A stretch of 64,000 nucleotides of DNA from Methanolinea sp. UBA277 (GTDB lineage Archaea > Halobacteriota > Methanomicrobia > Methanomicrobiales > Methanospirillaceae). The translations under genes were made by a program, and so were the position numbers. Shown piece by piece: positions 37,854-46,535 of this stretch; the stretch's first letter is position 1; every line of letters begins with the position of its first letter. The notes under the pieces were generated by a model, which saw only the letters and a program-made list of their open reading frames with translations, was not told the origin of the DNA and made no database searches. Location of the stretch: NCBI GenBank assembly GCA_002499905.1, contig DANP01000020.1, positions 1 through 64,000 on the forward strand, written 5' to 3'.

Positions 37854-40535
37854 ATGCAGGTATCCGCCCTCTCCCGGGAAGAGATCTTCTCCACACTGCA
37901 GACCGGCGAGAACGGGCTTGACGGTGGTGAAGTCGGGCGCCGGCTCGCCCGCTACGGTCTGAACGAGATCGAGACCCGGAAAAGGAAGAACTACCTCAGA
38001 CTGTACCTGACCAAGTATACCCAGTTCTTTGCCGTGCTGCTCGAGGTTGCCGCTGCCCTCTCGTTCATCGCCACCATCTATGCACCCGGTGAAGGGTTTG
38101 ACCTGCTGGGGTACGCGATTCTCGGAGCAGTCATCATCAACGCCTCCTTCGCCTTCTGGCAGGAATACAAAGCGGACCGGACGGTCGAGGCCCTCCGAAG
38201 ACTCATCCCTTCCCTGGTGAGAGTCCGGCGGGACGGGGAGCCGGGCAAGGTCCAGGCCCGGGAGCTGGTACCCGGGGATATCCTGCTCCTGGAAGAAGGG
38301 GACCGGATCGCCGCGGACGCGGTCCTGATCGGGGATAATTCCCTGTACATCTCCACCGCTACCCTGACCGGGGAATCCGCCCCCGTCCGGCGGACTGCCG
38401 GTCCGGTCAAAGAGGAGGACCCCCTGGCCTGTGCAAACCTCGTGTTTGCCGGAACCTCTGTGGCGCAGGGGAACGGGGTGGCGGTGGTGTATGGTACCGG
38501 GAAGGAGACCGAGTTCGGGAAGATCGCTGTCCTCGCCACGGAGACCAGGAAGCGCCTCACCCCGATGCAGCACGAGATCATCAGGATCACCCGGCTCCTG
38601 ACCATCGCCGCACTGATTGTCGGCGGGGTGTTCTTTGTCCTTGGATATATATTCGGAAAAGGCCTGCTGATTGCCGCAATTTTCGCCCTCTCGCTCATCG
38701 TGGCCAATGTCCCCGAGGGAATGCTGCCGACCATCACCCTCTCCATGTCCCTGGCAAGCCAGAACATGGCCCGGCGCAATGCCCTTATCAAGAACCTCGA
38801 CTCGGTCCAGACCCTGGGGAGTGCGACGGTCATCCTGACCGACAAGACCGGCACCATCACCCGGAACGAGATGACTCTTCGGGAGATCTTCCTCTCCAGC
38901 GGTGAACTGATCAGCATCTCCGGTGAAGGGTACTTCGCGCCGGGTAAGGCCACCATCGACAACGGGAACGACGGGTCACCGCAGCGGCTGGCCTTCTTCC
39001 TGTCGGCAGGAGCCCTGAACTGCCGGGCAACGATCCATAACGGGTCACTCTTCGGCGACCCTACCGAGCTCGCCCTGGTAGCCGCGGCACAGAAAACAGG
39101 AATTGTCCCTGAAGGGTTCACCCGGATGGTAGAGTACCCGTTCTCGAGCGACCGGGAGATGATGTCCACCGTCTGCCAGAAGGACGGCGCTCCGTTCCTC
39201 TTCTCGAAAGGTGCTCCGGAGGTCATCCTGCCCCTCTGCGAAGCATACCTCGATGAGACCGGACAGGTGCGGTCGCTCGCCCCGGAGGATCGGGATCGGT
39301 TCTTTGGGAGGGCCGGGCAGTTCGAGGAGGGGGCGTACCGTGTCCTGGCCATCGCCTACCGGGAAGGGGATGAAGAGCGGGACCTGGTCTTCCTCGGACT
39401 GGCCGCCCTGATGGACCTTCCCCGCGCTGAAGTGTATGATGCCATCCGGCAGTGCCGGAAAGCCGGTATACGGGTGATCATCTGCACCGGGGATAATCCC
39501 CTCACCGCCCAGGCGATCGCAGCAAAGATCGGCCTCCCGGCGGAGAAGAGCTATACGGGCGACGAGGTCGCGGCGATGTCAGATAATGAGCTTGCCGAGG
39601 CTCTCTCCGACAGCCACATCCTGTTTGCCCGGGTCCAGTCCCGGCAGAAGATGAGAATTGCCGGTCTCCTCCAGGATTCCGGCGAGGTGGTGGCCATGAC
39701 CGGCGACGGTGTCAACGACGCCCCGGCCCTGAAGAAAGCGGATATCGGCATTGCCATGGGGATCAGGGGAACTGAGGTGGCAAAGGAGGCGGCTGATATG
39801 ATCCTGATCGACGACAATTTCGCTTCCATCGTCGCCGCTATCGAGGAGGGACGGGCGGTCTACTTCAACATCAAGAAGTTCGTAACCTACATCCTCTCCT
39901 CGAACATCCCGGAAATCGTCCCCTACATTCTCCAGTTCTTCCTCCGCATCCCGCTCCCGCTCACGGTCATCCAGATCCTCTCCATCGACCTCGGGTCCGA
40001 CATGGTCCCTGGCCTGGCGCTCGGGAGTGAGCGGCCGGAGAAGGACGTCATGAACCGGCCCCCGGTCGGACGGGACGAGCGGATCCTCGACCGGGAGGTC
40101 TTCAAGCGGGGGTACTTCTTTCTGGGCATCATTGAAGGAACAGCGGCAATGACCGCGTTTTTGGGGTTCCTCTTCCTCTCCGGCTGGCAGTACGGGGACC
40201 TCTCCATTACCGGGTCCCCCCTGCACCTGCAGGCCATGACCATGACCCTGCTCGGTGCGGTCTCCTGCCAGCTTGCCAACGTCTACACCCTCCGGTCCTG
40301 GGAGTTCTCCTCACTGAAGAAAGGGTTCTTCACCAACCGGCTCCTGCTGGCAGCCTATGGGATAGAATTTCTCTGGATTATCGCCCTGCTTACGGTTCCT
40401 CCCATCCAGCTGATCTTCAATACGGCGTTCATCCCCCCGGCCTTCCTCCTGCTCCTGGTGCCGTTCCCGATCCTGCTCTTCGTCAGTCACGAAGCCTACA
40501 AACGCCACCTGAGAAAGAAAGAGGGCCTGGCCTGA
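37854..40535 (+). CDS. P-type ATPase, Na,K-ATPase-like (P2C) motifs
   Basis: An 893-residue cation pump. Actuator motif LTGESAPV (171-178), phosphorylation motif ILTDKTGTITRNEM (D330), and hinge MTGDGVNDAPALKKAD. Helix 4 reads VANVPEGMLPT and helices 5-6 read SNIPEIVPYI, IPLPLTVIQILSIDLGSDMVP and SERPEKDVMNRPP, all close to animal Na,K/H,K-ATPase alpha chains rather than to P3A proton pumps. Ten helices, no beta subunit nearby. It probably exports Na+ (or exchanges for K+), but calcium cannot be excluded. Co-transcribed with the cotransporter upstream. Confidence 0.87.
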   Translation: MQVSALSREEIFSTLQTGENGLDGGEVGRRLARYGLNEIETRKRKNYLRLYLTKYTQFFAVLLEVAAALSFIATIYAPGEGFDLLGYAILGAVIINASFAFWQEYKADRTVEALRRLIPSLVRVRRDGEPGKVQARELVPGDILLLEEGDRIAADAVLIGDNSLYISTATLTGESAPVRRTAGPVKEEDPLACANLVFAGTSVAQGNGVAVVYGTGKETEFGKIAVLATETRKRLTPMQHEIIRITRLLTIAALIVGGVFFVLGYIFGKGLLIAAIFALSLIVANVPEGMLPTITLSMSLASQNMARRNALIKNLDSVQTLGSATVILTDKTGTITRNEMTLREIFLSSGELISISGEGYFAPGKATIDNGNDGSPQRLAFFLSAGALNCRATIHNGSLFGDPTELALVAAAQKTGIVPEGFTRMVEYPFSSDREMMSTVCQKDGAPFLFSKGAPEVILPLCEAYLDETGQVRSLAPEDRDRFFGRAGQFEEGAYRVLAIAYREGDEERDLVFLGLAALMDLPRAEVYDAIRQCRKAGIRVIICTGDNPLTAQAIAAKIGLPAEKSYTGDEVAAMSDNELAEALSDSHILFARVQSRQKMRIAGLLQDSGEVVAMTGDGVNDAPALKKADIGIAMGIRGTEVAKEAADMILIDDNFASIVAAIEEGRAVYFNIKKFVTYILSSNIPEIVPYILQFFLRIPLPLTVIQILSIDLGSDMVPGLALGSERPEKDVMNRPPVGRDERILDREVFKRGYFFLGIIEGTAAMTAFLGFLFLSGWQYGDLSITGSPLHLQAMTMTLLGAVSCQLANVYTLRSWEFSSLKKGFFTNRLLLAAYGIEFLWIIALLTVPPIQLIFNTAFIPPAFLLLLVPFPILLFVSHEAYKRHLRKKEGLA

Positions 40536-40542
40536 ATCCGGA

Positions 40543-41697
40543 TCAGCAGTAGGTTACCTTCATCTCCCGGACCGGATCCTGGTAATGGTCAAACCACAGG
40601 GCTTTGGGATTTCTCCGGTAGACCATGAACTTCCCGATGCTGTCGTAGTCGGCAGCCTGGTGGTAGCGGAAGTACACGTATTCGTCGTCAAGACCCACGA
40701 TAGCGATTTTTCCCGTCTTGTGGGACATCACGAAGGCCGGGCGCTTGGCAAGACCGGAGCAGTTCTTCTTGGCCTCTTCGATGATGCGGTATGCCTCCTC
40801 CACCGGAACAGCAAAGTGGTGGTTCCCAAGCGTGGGGCGGCACTGGAAGATATAGTAGGGGGGGACCCCGATGAACGAGAGCTCCCGCAGCAGTTCCGCC
40901 AGCACGGCAGGATCATCGTTGATACCCCTGATGATGGGGGTCTGGTTTGCCAGGATCGCCCCGGCCTTCTGGAGGAGATCCAGGCCTTCGCGGGCAACGG
41001 ATGTAATCTCACGGGGGTGGTTAAACTGGGTCATGACATAGATCCGCCGCTCAGCCGTGCTGTAGGTGCGGATCATGTCCAACAGGGCGGGATCATTGAT
41101 TATCCGGTACGGGTTGTAGGCAGGGATCTTGCTCCCGATCCGGATGATGCGGACATGGTCGATCTCCCGGAGCGTCCCGATCACCCCGGTCAGTTTCTTT
41201 GTGGAGATGAAGAGGGGATCGCCTCCGGTGAGGAGGACATTGGTGATCTCGGGATGCTCCCGGATGTAGGCGACATCGGAGGAGATGTCCAGCACCACTT
41301 CGCGGCTCTTCTCCATGAAGAGGCGTTTCCTGAAGCAGAACCGGCAGAACCCGCCGCACTGGTCGGAGAGGAGAAGAACCGCGGTCTGGTCGTACTTGTG
41401 CTGGAGGCCGGGGGCGATAGTGTAATCGATCTCCTCGGAAGCGTCCAGCGTGCCCCAGTGCTCCAGTTCTTCGGGTGTCGGGACGACAATCCGCCGGATG
41501 GGATCATCAGGATCCTCCCAGTCGATGAGGGAGAGGTAATACTCGTTGCTCCTGAAGGCAAATTTCTTCTCAACCGCTTCGAGCACCTCGCGTTCTTTAT
41601 CAGACAGTCCGTGGACCCGTCTGAGTTGATGGATGTACTTCGGGCTGCCTGCTGTTCCTGCCATGAGGGAGAGAAGTTGTTTCCCTAATAAAAACAT
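40543..41697 (-). CDS. ablA: Lysine 2,3-aminomutase (KamA family, radical SAM)
   Basis: A 384-residue radical-SAM, PLP-dependent enzyme converting L-lysine to beta-lysine. The cluster motif is CGGFCRFC (C114, C118, C121). VLLTGGDPLFIS, RIIRIGSKIP and NHPREIT are conserved in the family, and HKTGKIAIVG carries the probable PLP Lys. In methanogens the product is acetylated by AblB to the osmolyte N-epsilon-acetyl-beta-lysine; ablB is not adjacent here, so the pathway assignment is inferred. Convergent with the ATPase, 7 bases apart. Start may instead be 41664 (MAGTAGSP). Confidence 0.85.
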   Translation of the reverse strand: MFLLGKQLLSLMAGTAGSPKYIHQLRRVHGLSDKEREVLEAVEKKFAFRSNEYYLSLIDWEDPDDPIRRIVVPTPEELEHWGTLDASEEIDYTIAPGLQHKYDQTAVLLLSDQCGGFCRFCFRKRLFMEKSREVVLDISSDVAYIREHPEITNVLLTGGDPLFISTKKLTGVIGTLREIDHVRIIRIGSKIPAYNPYRIINDPALLDMIRTYSTAERRIYVMTQFNHPREITSVAREGLDLLQKAGAILANQTPIIRGINDDPAVLAELLRELSFIGVPPYYIFQCRPTLGNHHFAVPVEEAYRIIEEAKKNCSGLAKRPAFVMSHKTGKIAIVGLDDEYVYFRYHQAADYDSIGKFMVYRRNPKALWFDHYQDPVREMKVTYC

Positions 41698-41730
41698 TCT
41701 CCCGGCCGGTCCGGAGATCCAGAGAAAAGG

Positions 41731-42165
41731 ATGATGAACTCTCCCGTCATACGCAACGGTATGTCAGAGAACCCCTTCTGCATCGTCCTCGACCCCGATC
41801 TCGAAGAACCGATCCGGAAGTTCTCCAGGGAGCGTGGGTGCGGCGCCCCTGATGACCTGGTCAATTCCGCCCTCCGGATGTATATCGATACCCTGCAGGG
41901 AGGCGGGACGGAAGGGCAGGATCTTGCGTTTGAGAATGAAATACTCCGCAGGCGGATCGAGGACCTGGAGCAGCAGATCCGGCGTAAGGACGAGCAAATC
42001 TCTGTGCTTCTCAAACTCTGGGAGCAGTGCCCGCTGAAAGAGGGGGAGCGGGAAGTGCCGCCCGAGCTTGAGGAGAAGATCTCCCGGCTGCTCCAGAACT
42101 GGTACTTTGACAGCGAACGGAAGGACTTCTCCGGAGCTGACGGTGGGAAACCGGGTCGGATGTGA
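41731..42165 (+). CDS. Small coiled-coil protein with RHH-like N-terminus
   Basis: 144 residues (or 134 from the ATG at 41761). The first part (IVLDPDLEEPIRKFSRE, PDDLVNSALRMYIDTL) has a ribbon-helix-helix-like strand/helix pattern, which would suit a DNA-binding dimer. Residues 60-110 form a charged coiled coil (ENEILRRRIEDLEQQIRRKDEQ). Unknown function; it is divergent from the aminomutase gene. Confidence 0.6.
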   Translation: MMNSPVIRNGMSENPFCIVLDPDLEEPIRKFSRERGCGAPDDLVNSALRMYIDTLQGGGTEGQDLAFENEILRRRIEDLEQQIRRKDEQISVLLKLWEQCPLKEGEREVPPELEEKISRLLQNWYFDSERKDFSGADGGKPGRM

Positions 42166-42333
42166 CGGAGACCGGATCCCGCCCGGCATGAACCAGGTGC
42201 ATCTTCGCTCCCGATGTACTGCCCGGACGAACGGACCGCTTTTTTCAACAGGATATCCTGCCGTTCTCGTTGGTGGCAGCATGCCAGAACGGGTCCCGAA
42301 GATCCTTTCTCCCGGAAAGATGCACTCCTCTGT

Positions 42334-42588
42334 ATGACGCTTTCCCTCTACCTGCAGCCCGTCTCCATCCTGATCGAGGTCATCATCTGTGCACTCGGCG
42401 TGGGTATCGCTGTGGCAAAGAAGCAGACCTACGGGTGGTTCATTGCCCTCACCTTCGGAATCTACGTAGTCTATGACTTCTCGGCCCTTTCCGGCGCCGC
42501 TCTTCCGGGTGATACGCTTGCCCTCATCTTCCTTGCGGCGAGCGCCTCGATGCTGTATGCGGCATGGACCCTCTATTCCCGGGAGTGA
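42334..42588 (+). CDS. Small membrane protein (84 aa)
   Basis: Three hydrophobic helices (residues 9-27, 35-52, 58-80) and little else. Start at 42334 because the first helix begins there; the open frame extends to 42214 with no membrane or known content. It lies 6 bases before the proline dehydrogenase gene and may be co-transcribed with it. Family unknown. Confidence 0.55.
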   Translation: MTLSLYLQPVSILIEVIICALGVGIAVAKKQTYGWFIALTFGIYVVYDFSALSGAALPGDTLALIFLAASASMLYAAWTLYSRE

Positions 42589-42594
42589 GATCAT

Positions 42595-43413
42595 ATGACA
42601 GAAATCGCGGTGAGAGAGAACCGATGGGCCCTTCCCGATCTCGACCGGGCTCTCGCCTGGTGCAGCGTGCGGAACCTCCAGCACATCGCCTGCACCATCC
42701 ACGTGCTCGATGAGTACACGCAGAACCGGGAAGAGGTCGATGCCGTCACCGCTGCCTACCGGGAGACCATGGCCGGCATTTCCGAAAACAGCCTTGATGC
42801 CGCCATCTCCATCAAGCTCTCTTCGCTCGGCGCCCTCTTTGACAGCGATCTTGCCCTCGAGCGGGCCTATGAACTCTGCCGCGAGGCCTATAAGAGCGGG
42901 GCGGGTTTCGAGATCGACATGGAGGGCCGTGACCTGGTGGGACCGGCCATCGAGGCCGCCTCCATCTGCCGGAGGAAAAGCCTCCCCGTCATCCTGGCCC
43001 TCCAGGCCTACCTGTACCGGACGCCGGGGGACCTTCGGCTGCTCCTCGCCCTCGGGGTAATTCCCCGGTTCGTCAAGGGGGCCTACCTTGGCGACGTGGA
43101 AGATTTTTCAGAGATACAACCACGGCTCCTCGACCTGGTGAGGGAAGCCGCACGGTTCGAGGTCAGCTTCCATGTCGGTACCCATGATCCTGCACTCCTG
43201 CCGGAAATCCGGTCCCTGATGGCGGACCACCGCGACCGGGTCACCTTCGGGTTCCTGATGGGTCTCGCCGACCGGACCAAACAGGAGATGGCGGCGGACG
43301 GGTGGAAGGTATCCGAGTATGTCCCCTTCGGAAAGGATGCCGGCCCGTATATCGCCCGGCGGGAGCGGTATCTCAGGGAGCTGGAGAAGGCGGGAAGAGC
43401 CGCGGTGGAATAG
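42595..43413 (+). CDS. Proline dehydrogenase family protein
   Basis: A 272-residue FAD-dependent TIM-barrel oxidase of proline. Signatures in order: AISIKLSSLGALFD, FEIDMEGRDLV, ILALQAYLYRTPGDL, RFVKGAYLGD, VSFHVGTHDPALL and YVPFGKDAGPYIARRERY with the paired Arg that binds proline carboxylate. It is monofunctional; no P5C dehydrogenase is adjacent. Such a gene is unexpected in a methanogen, and the electron acceptor is unknown. Confidence 0.8.
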   Translation: MTEIAVRENRWALPDLDRALAWCSVRNLQHIACTIHVLDEYTQNREEVDAVTAAYRETMAGISENSLDAAISIKLSSLGALFDSDLALERAYELCREAYKSGAGFEIDMEGRDLVGPAIEAASICRRKSLPVILALQAYLYRTPGDLRLLLALGVIPRFVKGAYLGDVEDFSEIQPRLLDLVREAARFEVSFHVGTHDPALLPEIRSLMADHRDRVTFGFLMGLADRTKQEMAADGWKVSEYVPFGKDAGPYIARRERYLRELEKAGRAAVE

Positions 43414-43414
43414 T

Positions 43415-43668
43415 ATCATCTGCGTCCACAGCGAAGCAACACCTGCGGTGCTCTCCACTGCAACATACTGGAGAACATTCGGCCGGGCAAACCCGGATTC
43501 CGATCTCATCCGCGAGCTTGCAGGACATGGAGTGAGAATCTGCGTCTGCGGACAGGCAATGCTCAATGGAGGATTCCGGAAGCACGATCTCATCGGGACG
43601 TCCCCCTTGCCCTGTCTGCACTCACGGTGCTTCCAACCTTCCAGCTGAAAGGCTACGCTCTGATGACG
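43415..43668 (+). pseudogene. DsrE-family remnant, truncated and frameshifted
   Basis: Reads IICVHSEATPAVLSTATYW, NPDSDLIRELAGHGVRICVCGQAML and, after a one-base shift near 43595-43597 (G run), DVPLALSALTVLPTFQLKGYALM. This is the C-terminal two thirds of a DsrE/DsrF-like sulfur-relay-type protein, including its conserved VCGQA Cys. The N-terminal part is missing, and the fragment begins right at the proline dehydrogenase stop codon. The frame then runs into the GGA repeat. Confidence 0.65.
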
Positions 43669-43673
43669 GAGAA

Positions 43674-43701
43674 GGAGGAGGAGGAGGAGGAGGAGGAGGA
43701 G
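43674..43701 (+). repeat. (GGA)9 microsatellite
   Basis: Nine uninterrupted GGA units plus one base. It directly follows the DsrE remnant, whose frame would read it as poly-Glu. Confidence 0.9.
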
Positions 43702-43760
43702 CCAAGAAACGCTCCTCCCAGGCTTGAACCATTGGAGAAAAGAAAGCCCCCGTATCTTCT

Positions 43761-43946
43761 CTATCCCTCTGACAACAACTTCCCCGACAACGCGATATTC
43801 TCCTTTTCGAGCTCGTGGATGAGGATGGTCACCCGCTCTACCGGCACCCCCAGCACGGTGGTAACCGACCGGGCGATCTCTTCGGAAAGCTGCTTCTTCT
43901 GGTCGTAACTCCGTCCCCTGGCCATGGTTATGGTCACAACTGGCAT
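43761..43946 (-). CDS. 4-oxalocrotonate tautomerase-like protein
   Basis: 61 residues, the standard size of a small hexameric tautomerase. After Met removal, Pro1 (MPVVTITMARGRSYDQKKQL) is the catalytic base. VPVERVTILIHE carries the usual middle strand. It contains no other domain. Substrate unknown; tautomerases act on enol or keto acids. It lies 42 bases upstream of the malic enzyme stop, on the same strand but downstream of that gene. Confidence 0.85.
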   Translation of the reverse strand: MPVVTITMARGRSYDQKKQLSEEIARSVTTVLGVPVERVTILIHELEKENIALSGKLLSEG

Positions 43947-43988
43947 GAGGAAAAGGTAGGTGCCGGGAGGTTTGAAAGCTGCCGGTTT

Positions 43989-45203
43989 TCACCGGATATC
44001 CCGGGCAACACCCGAGGCGACGGCGGCCGCCTGGACGGCATCAGCGACCGCTTTCACCACGTGGTGGTCGAGCACCGGGGGCATGATGTGCTCACGGGAC
44101 GGCTTCTTCACGTAGTCGGAGAGGGCATGGGCGGCGGCAACCTTCATCTCGTCGGTAATCCGCTCGGCGCAGGCATCAAGCGCACCCCGGAAGACCCCGG
44201 GGAAGGCCAGGGCGTTGTTGATCTGGTTCGGGAAGTCGCTTCGCCCGGTCCCGACGATGAAGGCCCCGGCGTTCCGGGCGACATCGGGCATCACCTCGGG
44301 GACGGGGTTGGCCATGGCAAAGACGATGGGGCGGTCGTTCATCCGCCGTATCATCTCCCCGCTGACGATACCCGGTGCCGATACCCCGATGAAGACATCG
44401 GCCCCTTCCAGGGCATCGGCCAGGCTCCCGGTCCTCCCGGAGCGGTTGGTCTCGTCGGCGAGGATGAACTTGTACTTGTTGGCATAGAGGCCCTTCCGCT
44501 CGCGGTGGATGATCCCCTGGGTATCGCAGACGATGATGTCCCGGACCATGGTGCAGACCTCCGGGTTGTAGCCGATGCACTTCAGCAGGCGGGCAATCGC
44601 GTAGCCCGCCGCTCCGGCCCCGGAGATCACGATCCGGAGGTCCGCAAACTCCTTTCCCGAGACCTGGCAAGCGTTCAGCAGGGCGGCAAGCACGGTGATG
44701 GCCGTCCCGTGCTGGTCATCGTGCATCACCGGGATGCCGATGTCCTGGAGTGCTTCCTCCACCTCGAAGCACTTGGGAGCGGCGATGTCCTCGAGGTTGA
44801 TTCCCCCGAAGACCGGGGCGATGTTCCGCACCTCGTCCACGAAATCGGTGTGGTAACTCTCAAAGCAGATGGGGAAGGCATCGATCCCGGCGAACTTCTT
44901 GAAGAGCAGCGCCTTTCCCTCCATCACCGGGATGGCCGCGTATCCCCCGATATTCCCGAGGCCGAGGACGGCCGAGCCGTCGCTCACGATGGCCACGGTG
45001 TTCGATTTCAGGGTGTAGCGCCAGGCCATGTTCCGGTCCTTCTGGATGGCCCGGCAGACCCCGGCCACGCCCGGGGTGTAGGCAAGCGAGAGGTCCCGCC
45101 GGGTCTCAAGGGGGACCTTCGGCCGTATCTCGATCACTCCCCGGTGCTGTGCATGAAGTTTGAGGGAATCCTGGTAGAGGTCGTTCCGTTCTTTCTCATC
45201 CAC
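43989..45203 (-). CDS. Malic enzyme (malate oxidoreductase, decarboxylating)
   Basis: A 404-residue enzyme converting malate to pyruvate and CO2 with NAD(P). N-terminal YTPGVAGVCRAIQKD; catalytic Lys in VMEGKALLFKKFAGID; metal ligands in NLEDIAAPKCFEVE and MHDDQHGTAI; Rossmann motif VISGAGAAGYAIARLL; and ANPVPEVMPD. I use the GTG at 45203, because the frame upstream to 45353 lacks family sequence. Direction in the cell (pyruvate supply or carboxylation) is not shown by the sequence. Confidence 0.9.
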   Translation of the reverse strand: MDEKERNDLYQDSLKLHAQHRGVIEIRPKVPLETRRDLSLAYTPGVAGVCRAIQKDRNMAWRYTLKSNTVAIVSDGSAVLGLGNIGGYAAIPVMEGKALLFKKFAGIDAFPICFESYHTDFVDEVRNIAPVFGGINLEDIAAPKCFEVEEALQDIGIPVMHDDQHGTAITVLAALLNACQVSGKEFADLRIVISGAGAAGYAIARLLKCIGYNPEVCTMVRDIIVCDTQGIIHRERKGLYANKYKFILADETNRSGRTGSLADALEGADVFIGVSAPGIVSGEMIRRMNDRPIVFAMANPVPEVMPDVARNAGAFIVGTGRSDFPNQINNALAFPGVFRGALDACAERITDEMKVAAAHALSDYVKKPSREHIMPPVLDHHVVKAVADAVQAAAVASGVARDIR

Positions 45204-45579
45204 GGTACCATCACCGCCTGTTCTGCATGTGAGTGCATCAGAGCAGGAGACCAAAGGCATTTCGGTCTCTTGCAGGCATACAGGAATGCTTCGGTTTCCC
45301 GGATGACAAGGGACAGGGGAGATTTCATGGCTGTCTCCACACCTATTCACCATCTGGCGGTATTGTACAGATCACGTAAGATTCCCCAATACTTGGATCC
45401 GGCAGAAGTACCTGTCACAATCCCCGGATTCATCCATCGGGATGGTAAGAACGATGATTGTTTTCACGGAAGATACACCAGCATCCGTGTGATTCGTTCA
45501 ATCGGCCGGGAAGGATACCGTGGGAGCTCAGGGAGGTCACATTATTTGACCCCTCCCGTGAATCCTGTAATGATAGCCC
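45204..45579. other. Gene-free spacer with promoter at its end
   Basis: 376 bases between divergent genes. I see no gene or repeat. An ACATTATTTG block at about 45538-45550, 30-40 bases before the ATG at 45580, is a probable TATA box. Confidence 0.45.
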
Positions 45580-45948
45580 ATGATAGAGAAACTGCCCGGC
45601 AGTTCCGGGAACATCCTCGCCTTCAGGCTCTTTGGAAAGCTGACCGAAGCAGACTACCGCGATGTCCTCACCCCGGAAATCGAAAAGGCGCTGAAGGACC
45701 ACCCGAAGATAAGGATCCTGTTCACCCTCGAGCGCTTCGAAGGATGGACCGTCGGGGGAGCATGGGAGGACTTCACCTTCGCCCTGAAACTCCCCAAGGT
45801 CGAACGGATGGCCATGGTGGTGGATGAATCCTGGGACGAATGGATGACCTGGGTCTTCAAGGGCTTCACCAAACTCACCCAGACCGAGCTCCGGTTCTTC
45901 CGGCAGGAGAGGAACCAGGAAGCCTGGGACTGGATCAGGGCGGAGTGA
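45580..45948 (+). CDS. SpoIIAA-like (STAS-fold) protein
   Basis: A 122-residue single-domain protein of the SpoIIAA-like group: IEKLPGSSGNILAFRLFGKLTEADY at the N-terminus, VLFTLERF-like ILFTLERFEGWTVGGAWED, then VERMAMVVDESWDEWMTWVFKGFT. Members may bind lipids or act as regulators; no partner kinase is nearby. The 301 bases after it (45949-46249) are AT-rich with no gene seen. Confidence 0.75.
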   Translation: MIEKLPGSSGNILAFRLFGKLTEADYRDVLTPEIEKALKDHPKIRILFTLERFEGWTVGGAWEDFTFALKLPKVERMAMVVDESWDEWMTWVFKGFTKLTQTELRFFRQERNQEAWDWIRAE

Positions 45949-46249
45949 GGAAGATAACCAGGCAGTAAAATCCTGCTATAAACTTATCATTTTCTCAGTT
46001 TTCAGCTCTCAAAAATGAGGTTAAAACGGTATTGACATTATACTACGATCCCATAATATACTGTTCCAGTATCAGGGATAATGCCTGGGCGTCCCCTGAT
46101 GCCATGTGTCATGAGGATAAAATTCAGGTAATCCATAGGAACATAATTCATCCGGTATGCATGAATGCCGATCTCACCTGGGGGCTCATCAGGCTCTTCA
46201 CCCGGAAGAAGAGGCCGTAGAATTTCCTCCCTCGAGTACTGCAGGCAGG

Positions 46250-46387
46250 TCAGATCATCAGGGTTCGGATTCTGCGGTGTTTAACCGTGAGGATGACCTC
46301 CTCCCGGGTCAGCGCCATCACCGGTGCAGATACCAGGATAAGAATCACGATCCCGATGAGGAGGATTTTTGGAACGATAATGTTCAT
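46250..46387 (-). CDS. Short secreted ORF (45 aa)
   Basis: A short open frame with a clean signal peptide (MNIIVPKILLIGIVILILVS, cleavage near APVMA) and only about 20 residues after it (LTREEVILTVKHRRIRTLMI). A strong TATA box lies 30-39 bases upstream. It may be a real small secreted peptide, or the surviving 5' end of a larger gene whose rest has been lost. Confidence 0.4.
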   Translation of the reverse strand: MNIIVPKILLIGIVILILVSAPVMALTREEVILTVKHRRIRTLMI

Positions 46388-46416
46388 ACCCGTCATCCAA
46401 CACATAAATCATGGTC

Positions 46417-46426
46417 TATATAAAAA
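46417..46426 (-). promoter_or_regulatory. TATA box of the short secreted ORF
   Basis: The minus strand reads TTTTTATATA, 30-39 bases before the ATG at 46387. Confidence 0.5.
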
Positions 46427-46535
46427 TGTATGATGGCTCGGGTCTCCATTTGGACCGCTTTATGAGCCCTTCGTTGCCTGTTCCATTTCATCCAATACTC
46501 CGGTTTTTTCCCCGATGCCGCCGAAGAGATGAGAG

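Noticed and set aside
43815..45827. A 670-codon plus-strand frame across the malic enzyme
   Set aside because: Antisense shadow of the malic enzyme and tautomerase genes.
45949..46249. AT-rich block with several short frames (for example near 46032-46220)
   Set aside because: The frames lack ribosome sites and protein-like composition.
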